Positions 37,887-49,971 are shown, counted from the first letter of the stretch. The stretch is DNA of 64,000 bases from Lentzea jiangxiensis (GCF_900104175.1 NZ_FNIX01000001.1:757975-821974), one strand, 5' to 3'. The notes: generated from the letters alone by a model not told the origin. Numbers and translations are program-made.

Positions 37887-38714
37887 ATGACGTTGCATGC
37901 CGCAAGTCGTGAAGCTCTGGCAGCCGCGGAACTGCGGCTGCTGGAGCTGGCCGACGCCACCACGTCGACGAACGACCTCGCCACGCTCGGCGAGGAGCTC
38001 TTCGCCGTGCTCGACCTGCTGGCCGGGCAGCGCTCGCTGCGCGGCGCGCTGGCGGACGCCTCGTCCGAGGCCGCCGGTCGTGAGCAGCTGCTCCGCGGCG
38101 TGTTCACGGGCAAGGTGAGCGACGCGACCCTGCAGGTCCTGGTCGCGGTCGTGACCGCGCGCTGGTCCAGCCCGCGTGAGCTCGTCGACGGTGTCGAGTC
38201 GCTCGCCCGCACCGCGCTGCTGGTGCGTGCCGAGCGTGACGGCCAGCTCGACTCGACCGAGGACGAGCTCTTCCGCCTCGGTCGCATCGTCGCCGGTTCG
38301 AACGAGCTCGAGCTGCTGCTGGCGGACCCCGCCGGCGACGCGGCGGGCAAGGTCGCGCTGGTCGGCTCCCTGATCCAGGGGAAGGTCAGCCCGGTCACCA
38401 AGACGCTGGTGGACCAGCTGGTCCGCAACCCGCGCGGGGTTCGCGTCGCGGACGGGCTCTCCGAGCTCGCCGACCTGGCGGCCCAGCGCCGTCAGCGTTC
38501 CGTCGCGCACGTGAAGTCCGCTGTGGAGCTGACCGCCGAGCAGGTCGACCGCTTGACCGCGACGCTGACCACGATCTACTCGCGCCCGATCGCTCTGCAC
38601 GTGGAGGTCGACCCCTCGCTGGGCGGCGGCCTCTCGATCAAGATCGGCGACGAGATCATCGACGGAAGCATCGCCGGCCGGTTGGCGGCACTGCGCCGCA
38701 ATCTCGCCAGCTAG
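37887..38714 (+). CDS. atpH: ATP synthase F1 subunit delta
   Basis: 275 residues, longer than the 180 of E. coli but normal for actinobacteria. The N-terminal helical bundle ([19 protein letters not shown]) binds the top of F1. The C-terminal region ([24 protein letters not shown]) contacts subunit b. ATG 37887 is 9 nt after atpF. Confidence 0.94.
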   Translation: MTLHAASREALAAAELRLLELADATTSTNDLATLGEELFAVLDLLAGQRSLRGALADASSEAAGREQLLRGVFTGKVSDATLQVLVAVVTARWSSPRELVDGVESLARTALLVRAERDGQLDSTEDELFRLGRIVAGSNELELLLADPAGDAAGKVALVGSLIQGKVSPVTKTLVDQLVRNPRGVRVADGLSELADLAAQRRQRSVAHVKSAVELTAEQVDRLTATLTTIYSRPIALHVEVDPSLGGGLSIKIGDEIIDGSIAGRLAALRRNLAS

Positions 38715-38760
38715 CCCCCGAGCCCTTTCCCAAGAACGAAGAAGTGAGAGCAGGAACGAC

Positions 38761-40407
38761 ATGGCGGAGCTGACGATCTCGTCGGACGAGATCCGCAGTG
38801 CGATCGAGAAGTACGTCTCGAGCTACTCCCCGGAGGTCAGCCGGGAAGAGGTCGGTACCGTCTCCGAGACCTACGACGGCATCGCCATCGTCGAGGGCCT
38901 TCCGGGCACGATGACCAACGAGCTGCTCGAGTTCCCCGGCGGTGTCCTCGGCGTCGCGCTGAACCTCGAGGTCCGCAACATCGGTGCGGTCATCCTCGGT
39001 GACTTCGACAAGATCGAAGAGGGCCAGGAGGTCCGCCGGACGGGCAAGGTCCTGTCCGTGCCGGTCGGCGACGGCTTCCTCGGTCGTGTCGTCAACCCGC
39101 TGGGTCAGCCGATCGACGGTCTCGGCGACATCGTCGCGGACGACACCCGCGCCCTGGAACTGCAGGCCGCGTCCGTGCTGCAGCGCCAGCCGGTGTCCGA
39201 GCCGATGCAGACCGGCATCAAGGCCATCGACGCGATGACCCCGATCGGCCGCGGTCAGCGCCAGCTGATCATCGGCGACCGCAAGACCGGCAAGACCGCG
39301 GTCTGCATCGACACGATCATCAACCAGAAGAAGGCCTGGGAGTCGGGCGACCCCCAGCAGCAGGTCCGCTGCGTGTACGTCGCCATCGGCCAGAAGGGCT
39401 CCACCATCGCGGGCGTCAAGACCGCGCTGGAGGAGGCGGGCGCACTCGAGTACACGACGATCGTCGCCGCCCCCGCTTCTGACTCCGCCGGCTTCAAGTG
39501 GCTGGCGCCGTACACCGGCTCCTCCATCGGCCAGCACTGGATGTACCAGGGCAAGCACGTCCTGATCATCTTCGACGACCTGACCAAGCAGGCCGAGGCG
39601 TACCGCGCGATCTCGCTGCTGCTGCGCCGCCCGCCGGGCCGCGAGGCCTACCCCGGCGACGTCTTCTACTTGCACTCGCGTCTCCTCGAGCGTTGCGCGA
39701 AGCTCTCGGACGACCTCGGCGGCGGTTCGATGACGGGTCTCCCGATCATCGAGACCAAGGCGAACGACGTGTCGGCGTACATCCCGACCAACGTCATCTC
39801 CATCACCGACGGTCAGTGCTTCCTCGAGTCCGACCTCTTCAACGCCGGTGTCCGCCCGGCCGTCAACGTGGGTATCTCCGTCTCCCGCGTCGGTGGTGCC
39901 GCGCAGATCAAGGCGATGAAGGACGTCGCGGGCTCGCTGCGCCTCGACCTGTCGCAGTTCCGCGAGCTGGAGGCCTTCTCCGCGTTCGCGTCCGACCTCG
40001 ACGCCGCGTCGCGCGCCCAGCTGGACCGCGGTGCCCGTCTGGTCGAGCTGCTCAAGCAGGGCCAGTACTCGCCGGTCCCCGTCGAGGAGCAGGTCGTCGA
40101 GATCTTCGCCGCGACCAAGGGCCACCTGGACGACGTCCCCGTCGGTGACATCCGCCGGTTCGTCGCCGACTTCAAGGACTCGCTGCGCCGCAACCACGCG
40201 GACCTGCTGGGCAGCATCGTCGAGACCAAGAAGTTCCCCGAGGACGCCCAGAACCGCGTTGCCGCCGCCGTCGCCGAGTTCAAGAAGCAGTTCACCGCTT
40301 CGGACGGCACGACGATCGTCAACGAGGCGCCCGAGAAGGCGATGGACGCCGACAAGGTCGCCCAGGAGTCGGTGAAGGTCCACAAGCCCGAGCCCACCAA
40401 GAAGTGA
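38761..40407 (+). CDS. atpA: ATP synthase F1 subunit alpha
   Basis: 548 residues. Non-catalytic nucleotide-binding subunit. Walker [18 protein letters not shown], the [15 protein letters not shown]alker B region and the arginine-finger region near [20 protein letters not shown] 38761 has GAGAGCAGGA upstream. The C-terminal extension beyond about 510 ([20 protein letters not shown]) is charged, as in mycobacterial alpha subunits, where it limits ATP hydrolysis. Confidence 0.97.
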   Translation: MAELTISSDEIRSAIEKYVSSYSPEVSREEVGTVSETYDGIAIVEGLPGTMTNELLEFPGGVLGVALNLEVRNIGAVILGDFDKIEEGQEVRRTGKVLSVPVGDGFLGRVVNPLGQPIDGLGDIVADDTRALELQAASVLQRQPVSEPMQTGIKAIDAMTPIGRGQRQLIIGDRKTGKTAVCIDTIINQKKAWESGDPQQQVRCVYVAIGQKGSTIAGVKTALEEAGALEYTTIVAAPASDSAGFKWLAPYTGSSIGQHWMYQGKHVLIIFDDLTKQAEAYRAISLLLRRPPGREAYPGDVFYLHSRLLERCAKLSDDLGGGSMTGLPIIETKANDVSAYIPTNVISITDGQCFLESDLFNAGVRPAVNVGISVSRVGGAAQIKAMKDVAGSLRLDLSQFRELEAFSAFASDLDAASRAQLDRGARLVELLKQGQYSPVPVEEQVVEIFAATKGHLDDVPVGDIRRFVADFKDSLRRNHADLLGSIVETKKFPEDAQNRVAAAVAEFKKQFTASDGTTIVNEAPEKAMDADKVAQESVKVHKPEPTKK

Positions 40408-40415
40408 TCTGAGCC

Positions 40416-42759
<2,344 letters not shown>

Positions 42760-42772
42760 GCCAGCTGGCTTT

Positions 42773-42813
42773 GCGAAGGGCCGTCCCTCCTCTGTGGAGG
42801 GGCGGCCCTTCGC
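42773..42813 (+). terminator. terminator after atpD
   Basis: GCGAAGGGCCG (42773-42783) pairs perfectly with CGGCCCTTCGC (42803-42813). TCCCTCC/GGAGGG extends the stem inward, and CTTTT follows. It ends the atp operon before atpC. Confidence 0.9.
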
Positions 42814-42831
42814 CTTTTCGCGCGGCATGAC

Positions 42832-42850
42832 GTTTCCGTTGGGTGGAAAC
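42832..42850. promoter_or_regulatory. operator-like palindrome before the MFS gene
   Basis: GTTTCC (42832-42837), 7 nt, and GGAAAC (42845-42850). TTCC-N-GGAA sites are typical of IclR-type regulators of aromatic-acid genes; the regulator itself is not here. Confidence 0.45.
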
Positions 42851-42923
42851 AGCCCTCCCGGCCGCGGGTCCCAGGTCGCACGATGCACGGCATCACCAGG
42901 GCCCCTCGGCGAGGAGAGAGCGC

Positions 42924-44090
42924 GTGAACAAATGGGTGTTGCCGTTGTGCTGGACCGCGGTCCTGCTCGACGGCTTTGACCTCGTCGTGCTCGGCACGGT
43001 GATCCCGACGCTGTTGCAGGAGGGGGTCCTCACGACGGCGTCCGCCAGCGCGGTGTCCACGGCCGGGCTGGTCGGGATGATGCTCGGCGCGCTCGTCATC
43101 GGGACCATCACCGACGTCATTGGGCGGCGCAAGGTGATGATCTGCGCCGTCGCAGGGTTCTCCGTGTTCACCCTCGCCTGTGCGGTGGCGCAGGACGCCA
43201 CGACGTTCGGCGTCTTCCGGTTCCTCGCCGGGCTGGGGCTCGGCGGGTGTCTGCCCACGGCCATCGCGCTGGTCAACGAGGCCCGGCCGCGGCAGGGCGG
43301 GCGGGCCACCACGCTCGTCATGACCGGGTACCACGTCGGTGCCGTCATCACGGCGCTGCTGGGGATCGTGCTCATCCCGGACCTCGGCTGGCGGTCGCTG
43401 TTCGTGGTGGGGGCGTTGCCCGCGCTGGTGCTGGTCCCGTTGATGGTCAAGCACCTGCCGGAGACGGTCGCGCGCAAGGCTCCCGCGCGCGAAGCGGTCG
43501 GGTCGTTGTTCAAGCCAGGCCTGCGGAAGGCGACGATCGCCTTCTGGGTGGCCTCGTTCATGGGGCTGTTGCTCGTGTACGGGCTCAACACCTGGTTGCC
43601 GCAGATCATGCGCAGCGCCGGGTACGAGCTCGGCACGGCACTGGCGCTGTTGCTGACGCTCAACATCGGTGCCGTGGTGGGGCTGCTGATCGCCGGTGCG
43701 GTGGCGGACCGGATCGGGGTCCGGCCGGCGGCCGTCGGGTGGTTCGGTGCCGCGGTGGTGTTCCTGGCGTTGCTGAGCATCAAGCTGCCCGGGGCCGGGG
43801 TGTACGTGGCCGTGTTCTCGGCCGGGTGCTTCGTGTTCAGCGCCCAGGTCCTCGTGTACGCGTACGCGGGGCGGGTCTACGAGGAGAACCGGGCCACGGG
43901 CATCGGGTGGGCCGCCGGGGTGGGGCGGTTGGGCGCCATCAGCGGGCCGTTGCTCGGCGGTGCGTTGCTCACGGCCGGGTTGGCGCACCCTTGGGGCTTC
44001 TACGCGTTTGCGCTCGTTGCGGCGTTGGGCGCAACGGCCGTTGGTGCGATTGGGCCGACGGCGAAATCGGTCGTGGGCCGGGCCGGGTGA
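42924..44090 (+). CDS. MFS transporter, aromatic acid:proton symporter (AAHS) type
   Basis: 388 residues with 12 predicted TM helices. The first helix has the AAHS signature DGFDLVVLGTVIP with the essential acidic residues. The loop 2-3 motif is GTITDVIGRRKVMI, and loop 8-9 has AGAVADRIGVRP. Relatives import benzoate, protocatechuate or 4-hydroxybenzoate. GTG 42924 has GAGGAGAGAG upstream; the extended ATG frame from 42843 crosses the operator and is unlikely. The first gene of the block separating atpD from atpC. Confidence 0.88.
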   Translation: MNKWVLPLCWTAVLLDGFDLVVLGTVIPTLLQEGVLTTASASAVSTAGLVGMMLGALVIGTITDVIGRRKVMICAVAGFSVFTLACAVAQDATTFGVFRFLAGLGLGGCLPTAIALVNEARPRQGGRATTLVMTGYHVGAVITALLGIVLIPDLGWRSLFVVGALPALVLVPLMVKHLPETVARKAPAREAVGSLFKPGLRKATIAFWVASFMGLLLVYGLNTWLPQIMRSAGYELGTALALLLTLNIGAVVGLLIAGAVADRIGVRPAAVGWFGAAVVFLALLSIKLPGAGVYVAVFSAGCFVFSAQVLVYAYAGRVYEENRATGIGWAAGVGRLGAISGPLLGGALLTAGLAHPWGFYAFALVAALGATAVGAIGPTAKSVVGRAG

Positions 44091-44105
44091 TGGCAAGGTC
44101 GGGGC

Positions 44106-45611
44106 ATGGGCCGACATGCTCCGTACGACGATCCCGGGACGCCTGACGTTCGATCGCCAGGGCGGTACCTGTGGTGGCTCGTGTCCGCGCAACGGTGGCG
44201 GGTGCTGACCGGCGCGTGGTGGGGATCGCTGTGGATGTGCGGGCTGGTCGTGCCGCCCTACCTCATCTCACGGGCCATTGAGGACGGTCTGCGGGGCGGT
44301 GACCGCGTAGCACTGGTGTGGTGGTGTGCAGCGCTTCTCGTGATGGCGGCGGTGCTGGCGCTCCTCGGGGTCGCGCGGCACCGCACGATGACGCTGGTGC
44401 GCACGGATGCCGCGTTGCGGACGGCGCAGGTCGTCGTCCGGCACGTCACGCGGCTCGGCGGGGTGGTGCGGCGCAAGCTGTCCACCGGTGAGCTGACGTA
44501 CCTGCAGAACGGCGACACGCAACGGATTGCGCACGCGCTCACCAGCACCGGGCCCGGCGTCGGGGCGGTCGTCGCGTACGGCGTCACGGCGGTGTTGCTG
44601 GTGCGGATCTCGCCGTTGATCGCGGTGGTGGTGCTGCTGGGGGTGCCGGTGCTCGCGGTGGTCACCGGGCCGGTGCTGCGGCGGCTGCACGTCGTGGAGG
44701 CCGGGTACCGCGGCAGTCAGGGGGAGCTGAGCTCGCGGGCCGGTGACATCGTCGGGGGACTGCGGGTGCTGTCGGGCATCGGGGGGAGGCGGGCGTTCGA
44801 GGAGCGCTTCCGGGCGCAGTCGCGGGAGGTCCTGCGGGACGGCTACCGGGTCTCGGTGTCGCTCAGCTGGGTGCAGGCGCTGACGTGGGGGCTGCCCGCG
44901 CTGTTCTCCGCCGTGGTGACGTGGATCGTGGCGCGCAGGGTGGTCGCGGGGGAGATCTCCGTCGAGGACATGGTCGCGGTCTACCTGTACGTCACGACGC
45001 TGATCGTGCCCGTCAGCTTCTTCGTCGAGGGCGCGGACGCCATTCCGCGGGCGCTCGTCTCGGCACGGCGGGTCGTGGACGTCCTGCGGTTGCGGCCGGA
45101 GGAGAAGGGCGGCGGGGAGGGGACGCTGGAGGTCGAGTCCGGTGCGCTGACGGTGGTCGTGCCGGCGAACGCCGCGCAGGCCCGGGAGGCCGTCGAACGG
45201 CTGCCGGGTGTGGTGGCGGACAACGACGACTACCTGTTCCCGGGGACGGTGCGAGAGGCGGTCTCGGTGGCCGAGCACGACAACCGCGAGCTCGAGGAGG
45301 CGTTGCACGCGGCGGCCGCGGTCGACGTCGTGGAGGCGATGCCGGACGGGCTCGACTCGCACCTGGAGTCGCAGGGGCGCAACGTCTCCGGCGGTCAGCG
45401 GCAACGGCTGCGGCTCGTGCGGGCGCTGCTGAGCGATCCGGAGCTGCTGGTGCTCGTGGAGCCGACGTCGGCGCTCGACGCGGTGACCGAAGCCGCTGTG
45501 GCGCAACGGGTTCGCGCGAAACGGCTGGGGCGGACCACGGTGGTCGTGTCGTCGTCGCCGTTGTGGGTGGGGCAGGCCGACCAGGTCGTGCACCTGGAGG
45601 GGAGCCGGTGA
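44106..45611 (+). CDS. ABC exporter half-transporter with degenerate nucleotide-binding domain
   Basis: 501 residues, six TM helices (about 35-300) then a shortened NBD. The Walker A loop is absent: GALTVVVPANAAQ at about 346-358 replaces the GxxGxGKST loop. The signature VSGGQRQRL is intact (427-435). The Walker B Asp is Val451 (LLVLVEPTSALD, Glu452 kept), and the switch His is missing (TTVVVSSSPLWVG). It therefore cannot bind ATP normally at its own Walker site but supplies the signature to its partner. It overlaps the next gene by 4 nt (GTGA). Confidence 0.88.
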   Translation: MGRHAPYDDPGTPDVRSPGRYLWWLVSAQRWRVLTGAWWGSLWMCGLVVPPYLISRAIEDGLRGGDRVALVWWCAALLVMAAVLALLGVARHRTMTLVRTDAALRTAQVVVRHVTRLGGVVRRKLSTGELTYLQNGDTQRIAHALTSTGPGVGAVVAYGVTAVLLVRISPLIAVVVLLGVPVLAVVTGPVLRRLHVVEAGYRGSQGELSSRAGDIVGGLRVLSGIGGRRAFEERFRAQSREVLRDGYRVSVSLSWVQALTWGLPALFSAVVTWIVARRVVAGEISVEDMVAVYLYVTTLIVPVSFFVEGADAIPRALVSARRVVDVLRLRPEEKGGGEGTLEVESGALTVVVPANAAQAREAVERLPGVVADNDDYLFPGTVREAVSVAEHDNRELEEALHAAAAVDVVEAMPDGLDSHLESQGRNVSGGQRQRLRLVRALLSDPELLVLVEPTSALDAVTEAAVAQRVRAKRLGRTTVVVSSSPLWVGQADQVVHLEGSR

Positions 45612-47335
45612 AGCGGCTTCCCGTCGCGGACCGGCGTGAGGTCCGGCGCGCGGCCGCGCGGCTGTTGCGCGGAGAACGGCGGGCGCTGGCCGTGGTGCTC
45701 GCGCTGACGGTGCTGACGGCGGCGTCCGGTCTCGCCGGGCCGTACCTGCTCGGCAAGGTCGTCGGTGGGGTGGAGGCCGGCACCCTCACGTTGTCCACTG
45801 TGGACTTGATCGCGCTGGGTGTGCTCGGTTCGGCCGTGGTGCACCTGGTGCTGGTGCGGTGCAGCGCCTTGCTGGCCGCTCGGCTCGGCGAACGGGTCCT
45901 GGCGTCGCTGCGCGAGGAGGCGGTGGCGCGCACGCTGGCGTTGCCCGCACGGGTGGTGGACCGGCTGAGCACGGGCGACCTGCTGAGCCGCGTGACGAGC
46001 GACATCGGGGTCGTCGGCCAGGCCCTGCGGGACGCCGTGCCCGAGGTGCTCACCGGCGTCGTGCACCTGGTGGTCATCTACGCGGCGCTCTTCTGGCTGG
46101 ACCCCGTGCTCGGTCTCGTCGCGCTGGCGGGCCTGCCGTTCGTGGCGTGGGCGCTGCGCTGGTACCTGGCCCGTGCGCGGCAGGCGTACCTCGCGGAGAG
46201 CGAGGCCGGCGGCGACGTCGCGGAGATCTCCGCCGCCGTCGGCGAGGGCAGCCGGACGATCGAGACCTACGGGCTGGGGAACCGGCTGGTGGCGGTCGCG
46301 GAGGCCGCGATCGCGCGGTTGTTCCGGACGCGGATGCGGACCCTGCGGTTGCGGAACGTGCTGTTCCCGGTCGTCAGTTTCGCGAGCACCGTGCCGACCG
46401 CCCTGGTGCTGCTCTTCGGGGGCCTGTTCTACGCGGCGGACGCGGTGGGCGTCGAGGTCGTCGTCACGGGTGCGCTCTACGTGTGGCGGCTCGTGGAGCC
46501 GTTGGAGCGCATCATGTTCTGGGTCGAGTTCCTGCAACGCGGTGGCGCGTCGTTCGCCAGGGTCGAGGGGATCGGCGCCGACGTCGAGCCCGTGCCGGAG
46601 GTCGGTGAGCCGGACGGCGACCGCATCGAGGCGTCCGGCGTTCGGTACTCCTATGTGGACGGTCACGAGGTGCTCCACGGCGTCGACCTCGTCGTGCAGC
46701 CGGGGGAGAGGCTCGCGATCGTCGGGGTGTCGGGAGCCGGCAAGTCGACGCTGGGCAGGCTGGTCGCGGGCGTCGACCGGCCGGCGGCCGGTTCGGTCCT
46801 GGTGGGCGGTGTGCCGGTCGCGGACCTCACGGCGGCGGGCGAGCAGCGGATCGTGCTGGTGACGCAAGAGCACCACGTGTTCATCGGCACGGTCAGGGAC
46901 AACCTGGCGATGGCGGCTCCGGACGCTCCCGACGGCAGGCTCGTCGAGGCTCTGCGGACGGTGGGCGCGAGCTGGTTCGACGACCTGCCGCGAGGCCTGG
47001 ACACGCCGCTGGGCGCGGGCGGGCTGGAGCTCGACCCCGCGCAGGCGCAGCAACTGGCGCTCGCGCGGGTGGAGGTCGCCGACCCGCACACCCTGGTGCT
47101 GGACGAGGCGACGTCCTCGCTCGACCCGGCCACGGCCAGGCACGCCGAGCGCGCGATCGCGGCCGTCCGCGAGAGACGCACGGTGATCGCGATCGCGCAC
47201 CGGCTGCAGACGGCGCGCGACGCCGACCGGATCGCGGTCGTCGACGCCGGCCGGGTCGTGGAGCTGGGCTCCCACGACGACCTGGTCGCCAGGGACGGCA
47301 CCTACGCGGCGCTCTGGCGTTCCTGGCACGGGTGA
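45608..47335 (+). CDS. ABC exporter half-transporter, partner subunit with altered signature motif
   Basis: 575 residues: six TM helices (about 25-300) and a full-length NBD. Walker A VGVSGAGKSTLGRLV with Lys379, Q-loop VTQEHHVF, Walker B LVLDEATSSLD (Asp499, Glu500), switch His531 in AIAHRL. The LSGGQ signature is replaced by LDPAQ (475-479). With the preceding protein it makes a heterodimer with one canonical site (this Walker A/B plus the partner's VSGGQ) and one dead site. GTG 45608 lies in the previous stop. It ends TGATCA back-to-back with the converging gene. Substrate unknown. Confidence 0.9.
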   Translation: MKRLPVADRREVRRAAARLLRGERRALAVVLALTVLTAASGLAGPYLLGKVVGGVEAGTLTLSTVDLIALGVLGSAVVHLVLVRCSALLAARLGERVLASLREEAVARTLALPARVVDRLSTGDLLSRVTSDIGVVGQALRDAVPEVLTGVVHLVVIYAALFWLDPVLGLVALAGLPFVAWALRWYLARARQAYLAESEAGGDVAEISAAVGEGSRTIETYGLGNRLVAVAEAAIARLFRTRMRTLRLRNVLFPVVSFASTVPTALVLLFGGLFYAADAVGVEVVVTGALYVWRLVEPLERIMFWVEFLQRGGASFARVEGIGADVEPVPEVGEPDGDRIEASGVRYSYVDGHEVLHGVDLVVQPGERLAIVGVSGAGKSTLGRLVAGVDRPAAGSVLVGGVPVADLTAAGEQRIVLVTQEHHVFIGTVRDNLAMAAPDAPDGRLVEALRTVGASWFDDLPRGLDTPLGAGGLELDPAQAQQLALARVEVADPHTLVLDEATSSLDPATARHAERAIAAVRERRTVIAIAHRLQTARDADRIAVVDAGRVVELGSHDDLVARDGTYAALWRSWHG

Positions 47336-48559
47336 TCAGGACAGCGGCACGACCGAGGAAACGTCCCCGTGGCGCACCATCACGTCCTTCGTGCCGGCGG
47401 GGGCCAGCCAGGCGTGGATCCGTTCCTGCGGGCCGATGCGGCCGTCGAAGTCGGCGACGATCGTGCCCTGGCCGTCCGGCAACGGCACGACCACCGGCGT
47501 GCCCTTCACGGCCTTGCCGCCGAGCAGGGGAGCGCTGAACGAGCCGGATGGTTCGTAGAGAGCGCCGTACAGCTCGCCGAACGCCTCGAACACCTCGGCG
47601 TAGCGGCCGTCCGGCAGCCACGCGCAGACACTCCACTCGCCGGTGGCGTCCCAGTCGACCACGTAGTCGAGCAAGCCCCGCTGGTGCAGGTCCCCCCGGG
47701 GCGACGGCGCCTTCTCGGCAGGCCACCCCGGGCCCTCGACGGGGCTGTCCGACGCGCACTGCCGACCGGACCAGCCGAGGCCGGGGTGCGGCACGAACGC
47801 CGTGTCCGGGCGCCACGCGAACCTGCCCCGCAGCGGCTCCGAGCCGAAGTCCTGGGGCAGCGGGGGGTTGTCCGCGCGGACGAACACCGGCCGTTCGGAC
47901 TGCCTCGCGGTGACCACGGCGACGCCGCCTGGTCCCGTCTCGGCCTCCCGCCACGTCCGGCTCAGACGGTTGTCGGGGCCCCGCACCGGGTTCACCGACC
48001 AGAACACCTTGCCGCCCAGGCCGAGGGCGAGGTACGTCGAACTGTCCGGCCCGAACCGGTAGAGCCCGCTCTCCTGGCCGCGGTCGAGCTCGCGTTGCAC
48101 GACGCCGCCGCCGGCGACCAGGCCCACCAGCACGCGGGGCGAGGGATCATCGCCCACCCGCACGGCTTGCGCGAGCAGAGCAGCCGGTCCGCTCGGGGTG
48201 TTCGCGGCCCAGAAGACGTTCGACGGACCCGTGAACTCCGTCACGTTGTCGTACGGTCGCAGGCCTGCGCTCTTCGAACGGCCCCACAGCGCTTGCGCCT
48301 CGCTGATGAACGCCCTGTCGCCGGAGAGATCACCCTCGGTCGTCGCCGTCAGGCGCGCATCGGCCGCGACCGCGGGCACTGACGAGGAGTCCGTCAGCAC
48401 CACCCCGGTTGTCACCCCCGCGAGCAGGGCCACCGCCGCGGTCAGCGCCACCAGCCTGCGCGTGTGCCGCCGCCTGCCTCCCGCCATCACGTCCCCCACG
48501 AATCCCGGCCGCACGTCCAGGTCCGCCGTCGCGGCCTCCATCGCGCTCTTCAGCTCCAC
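47336..48559 (-). CDS. membrane-anchored protein, probable anti-sigma-type partner of the SigE-family gene
   Basis: 407 residues. N-terminal cytosolic segment of about 35 residues (MELKSAMEAATADLDVRPGF), one TM helix (LVALTAAVALLAGVTTGVVL), then a large outside domain rich in Trp and Gly with no motif I recognise. It starts 10 nt inside the end of the sigma gene, so they are co-transcribed and coupled. That arrangement suggests control of the sigma factor, although a zinc-anti-sigma motif is not present. SigE-family genes in actinobacteria often carry such a downstream partner. Confidence 0.65.
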   Translation of the reverse strand: MELKSAMEAATADLDVRPGFVGDVMAGGRRRHTRRLVALTAAVALLAGVTTGVVLTDSSSVPAVAADARLTATTEGDLSGDRAFISEAQALWGRSKSAGLRPYDNVTEFTGPSNVFWAANTPSGPAALLAQAVRVGDDPSPRVLVGLVAGGGVVQRELDRGQESGLYRFGPDSSTYLALGLGGKVFWSVNPVRGPDNRLSRTWREAETGPGGVAVVTARQSERPVFVRADNPPLPQDFGSEPLRGRFAWRPDTAFVPHPGLGWSGRQCASDSPVEGPGWPAEKAPSPRGDLHQRGLLDYVVDWDATGEWSVCAWLPDGRYAEVFEAFGELYGALYEPSGSFSAPLLGGKAVKGTPVVVPLPDGQGTIVADFDGRIGPQERIHAWLAPAGTKDVMVRHGDVSSVVPLS

Positions 48560-49038
48560 GTCAGCACCTGCTCACCCATCAGTTCCCGCAGGCGGGCGAG
48601 GCCCCGAGAGGTCTGGCTCTTCACCGTGCCGACCCCGCAGCCGAGCGCGCGGGCCGTGTCGGCCTCGGTGAGGTCGTCGAAGTACCGCAGCACCAGGACG
48701 ACGCGCATCCTGCTCGGCAGCTGCGCCAGCGCGCGCACGACGCTGTCCGCGTCCACGACCTGTTGTTCGTGGCCTCCCGCCAGCGGCGTCTCCGCGTGCT
48801 CCATCGGTGCCTCCGGCTTGCGGGACCGCCGTCGCCACCGGTTCGCGGCGGCGTTGGCCAGAGCCGCACGGGCGTACGCCTCCGGTGAGGTCCTGATGCG
48901 GCGCCACTTGCCGTACATGCCCATCAGGACGTCCTGCAAAATGTCCTCCGCGGCGCTTTTGTCCCCGCCGCACAGCAGGTAGGCGGTGCGCAACAACGCC
49001 TGTGAGCGCAACGCCACGAAGTCCTCGAAGTCCTGCAT
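48550..49038 (-). CDS. SigE-family RNA polymerase sigma-70 factor (ECF)
   Basis: 162 residues. Region 2 reads FVALRSQALLRTAYLLCGGDKSAAEDILQDVLMGMY, and region 4 reads LPSRMRVVLVLRYFDDLTEADTARALGCGVGTVKSQTSRGL. Start ATG 49038 with GGGGGG upstream. Divergent from atpC across 106 nt. An inverted repeat CTGACA/TGTCAG (about 49068-49096) lies between the two and may be part of its autoregulated promoter. Last gene of the non-syntenic block within the atp region. Confidence 0.9.
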   Translation of the reverse strand: MQDFEDFVALRSQALLRTAYLLCGGDKSAAEDILQDVLMGMYGKWRRIRTSPEAYARAALANAAANRWRRRSRKPEAPMEHAETPLAGGHEQQVVDADSVVRALAQLPSRMRVVLVLRYFDDLTEADTARALGCGVGTVKSQTSRGLARLRELMGEQVLTWS

Positions 49039-49144
49039 GTCCCCCCTTCGACGGTTGTCGTAGGTGCTGACACCGGGCGGGGCGGCAAGGTTGTCAGGCG
49101 ACCGTTTAGACTCAGCTCGACTCCAGACGACGAGGGAGATACGC

Positions 49145-49510
49145 GTGGCCGAGATGACCGTTGAACTGGTCGCCGTTGAACGCCGCCTGTGGTCCGGTAC
49201 GGCCACCTCTGTTTCGGCACAGACGACCGAGGGCGAGATCGGCATCCTGCCCGGTCACGAGCCCGTTCTCGGCCAGCTGGTCGAGGGTGGCGTGGTGCGC
49301 ATCCGCACGACGGACGGTGGCCTGGTGACCGCCGCCGTGCACGGTGGCTTCCTTTCCGTGACCGGCACCGGCGTGTCGATCCTCGCCGAGGACGCCGAGC
49401 TCGCGGGCGAGATCGACGTGAACGCGGCGCGGTCGGCGCTGCAGGACACGGACGACGCGGAGCGCGCACGTGCGGCAGCGCGCGTGCGGGCCGTGGAACA
49501 GTCGGCCTGA
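49145..49510 (+). CDS. atpC: ATP synthase F1 subunit epsilon, detached from the atp operon
   Basis: 121 residues: N-terminal beta sandwich ([38 protein letters not shown]) and a C-terminal helix pair ([20 protein letters not shown]). GTG 49145 follows GAGGGAG. A -10-like TAGACT lies at 49107-49112. It normally follows atpD within a few bases; here 6.4 kb and five other genes separate them, so stoichiometry must come from its own promoter. Confidence 0.94.
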   Translation: MAEMTVELVAVERRLWSGTATSVSAQTTEGEIGILPGHEPVLGQLVEGGVVRIRTTDGGLVTAAVHGGFLSVTGTGVSILAEDAELAGEIDVNAARSALQDTDDAERARAAARVRAVEQSA

Positions 49511-49532
49511 GACCGGGCGCGAGGGCCCAGCC

Positions 49533-49964
49533 GTGGGGATCACCGAAATCGCCGGACTGATCCTGCTCGGGGTGGCGATCGTCATCGCCTACTTCGCTTG
49601 GCGCCGCATCCGGCTGCTGCGCGAAGGTGGCGTGCACGTCGCGCTGCGCAGCAAGTTCGACGATCGAGGCCGTGGCTGGCACCTGGGGGTCGGGCACTAC
49701 CGGGGCGACTCGTTCGCGTGGTTCCGGGTGCTGTCCCTCGGGTCGCGGCCCGACGAGCTGATCTCCCGGGACGGGCTCGAGATCGGCGCCCGGCGTGAAC
49801 CCACGGGGCCCGAGGCCTACGCCATGCCGGTGGGGGCGACGGTGCTGCGGTGCCGGTCCGCCTCCGGCGAGGTGGAGATCGCGATGGGGCCGGACGCCCT
49901 GACCGGGTTCCTGTCCTGGTTGGAGTCGTCGCCTCCCGGGCGGTCGATCCCCTGGGCTTCCTGA
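49533..49964 (+). CDS. DUF2550 membrane protein
   Basis: 143 residues: an N-terminal TM helix (GLILLGVAIVIAYFAWRRI) and a cytosolic PH-like domain with GWHLGVGHYRGDSFAWFRVLSLG and a Trp-rich end (FLSWLESSPPG). It follows atpC as in mycobacteria. GTG start; the 22-nt gap suggests co-transcription with atpC. Function unknown. Confidence 0.85.
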   Translation: MGITEIAGLILLGVAIVIAYFAWRRIRLLREGGVHVALRSKFDDRGRGWHLGVGHYRGDSFAWFRVLSLGSRPDELISRDGLEIGARREPTGPEAYAMPVGATVLRCRSASGEVEIAMGPDALTGFLSWLESSPPGRSIPWAS

Positions 49965-49971
49965 TGCACCG

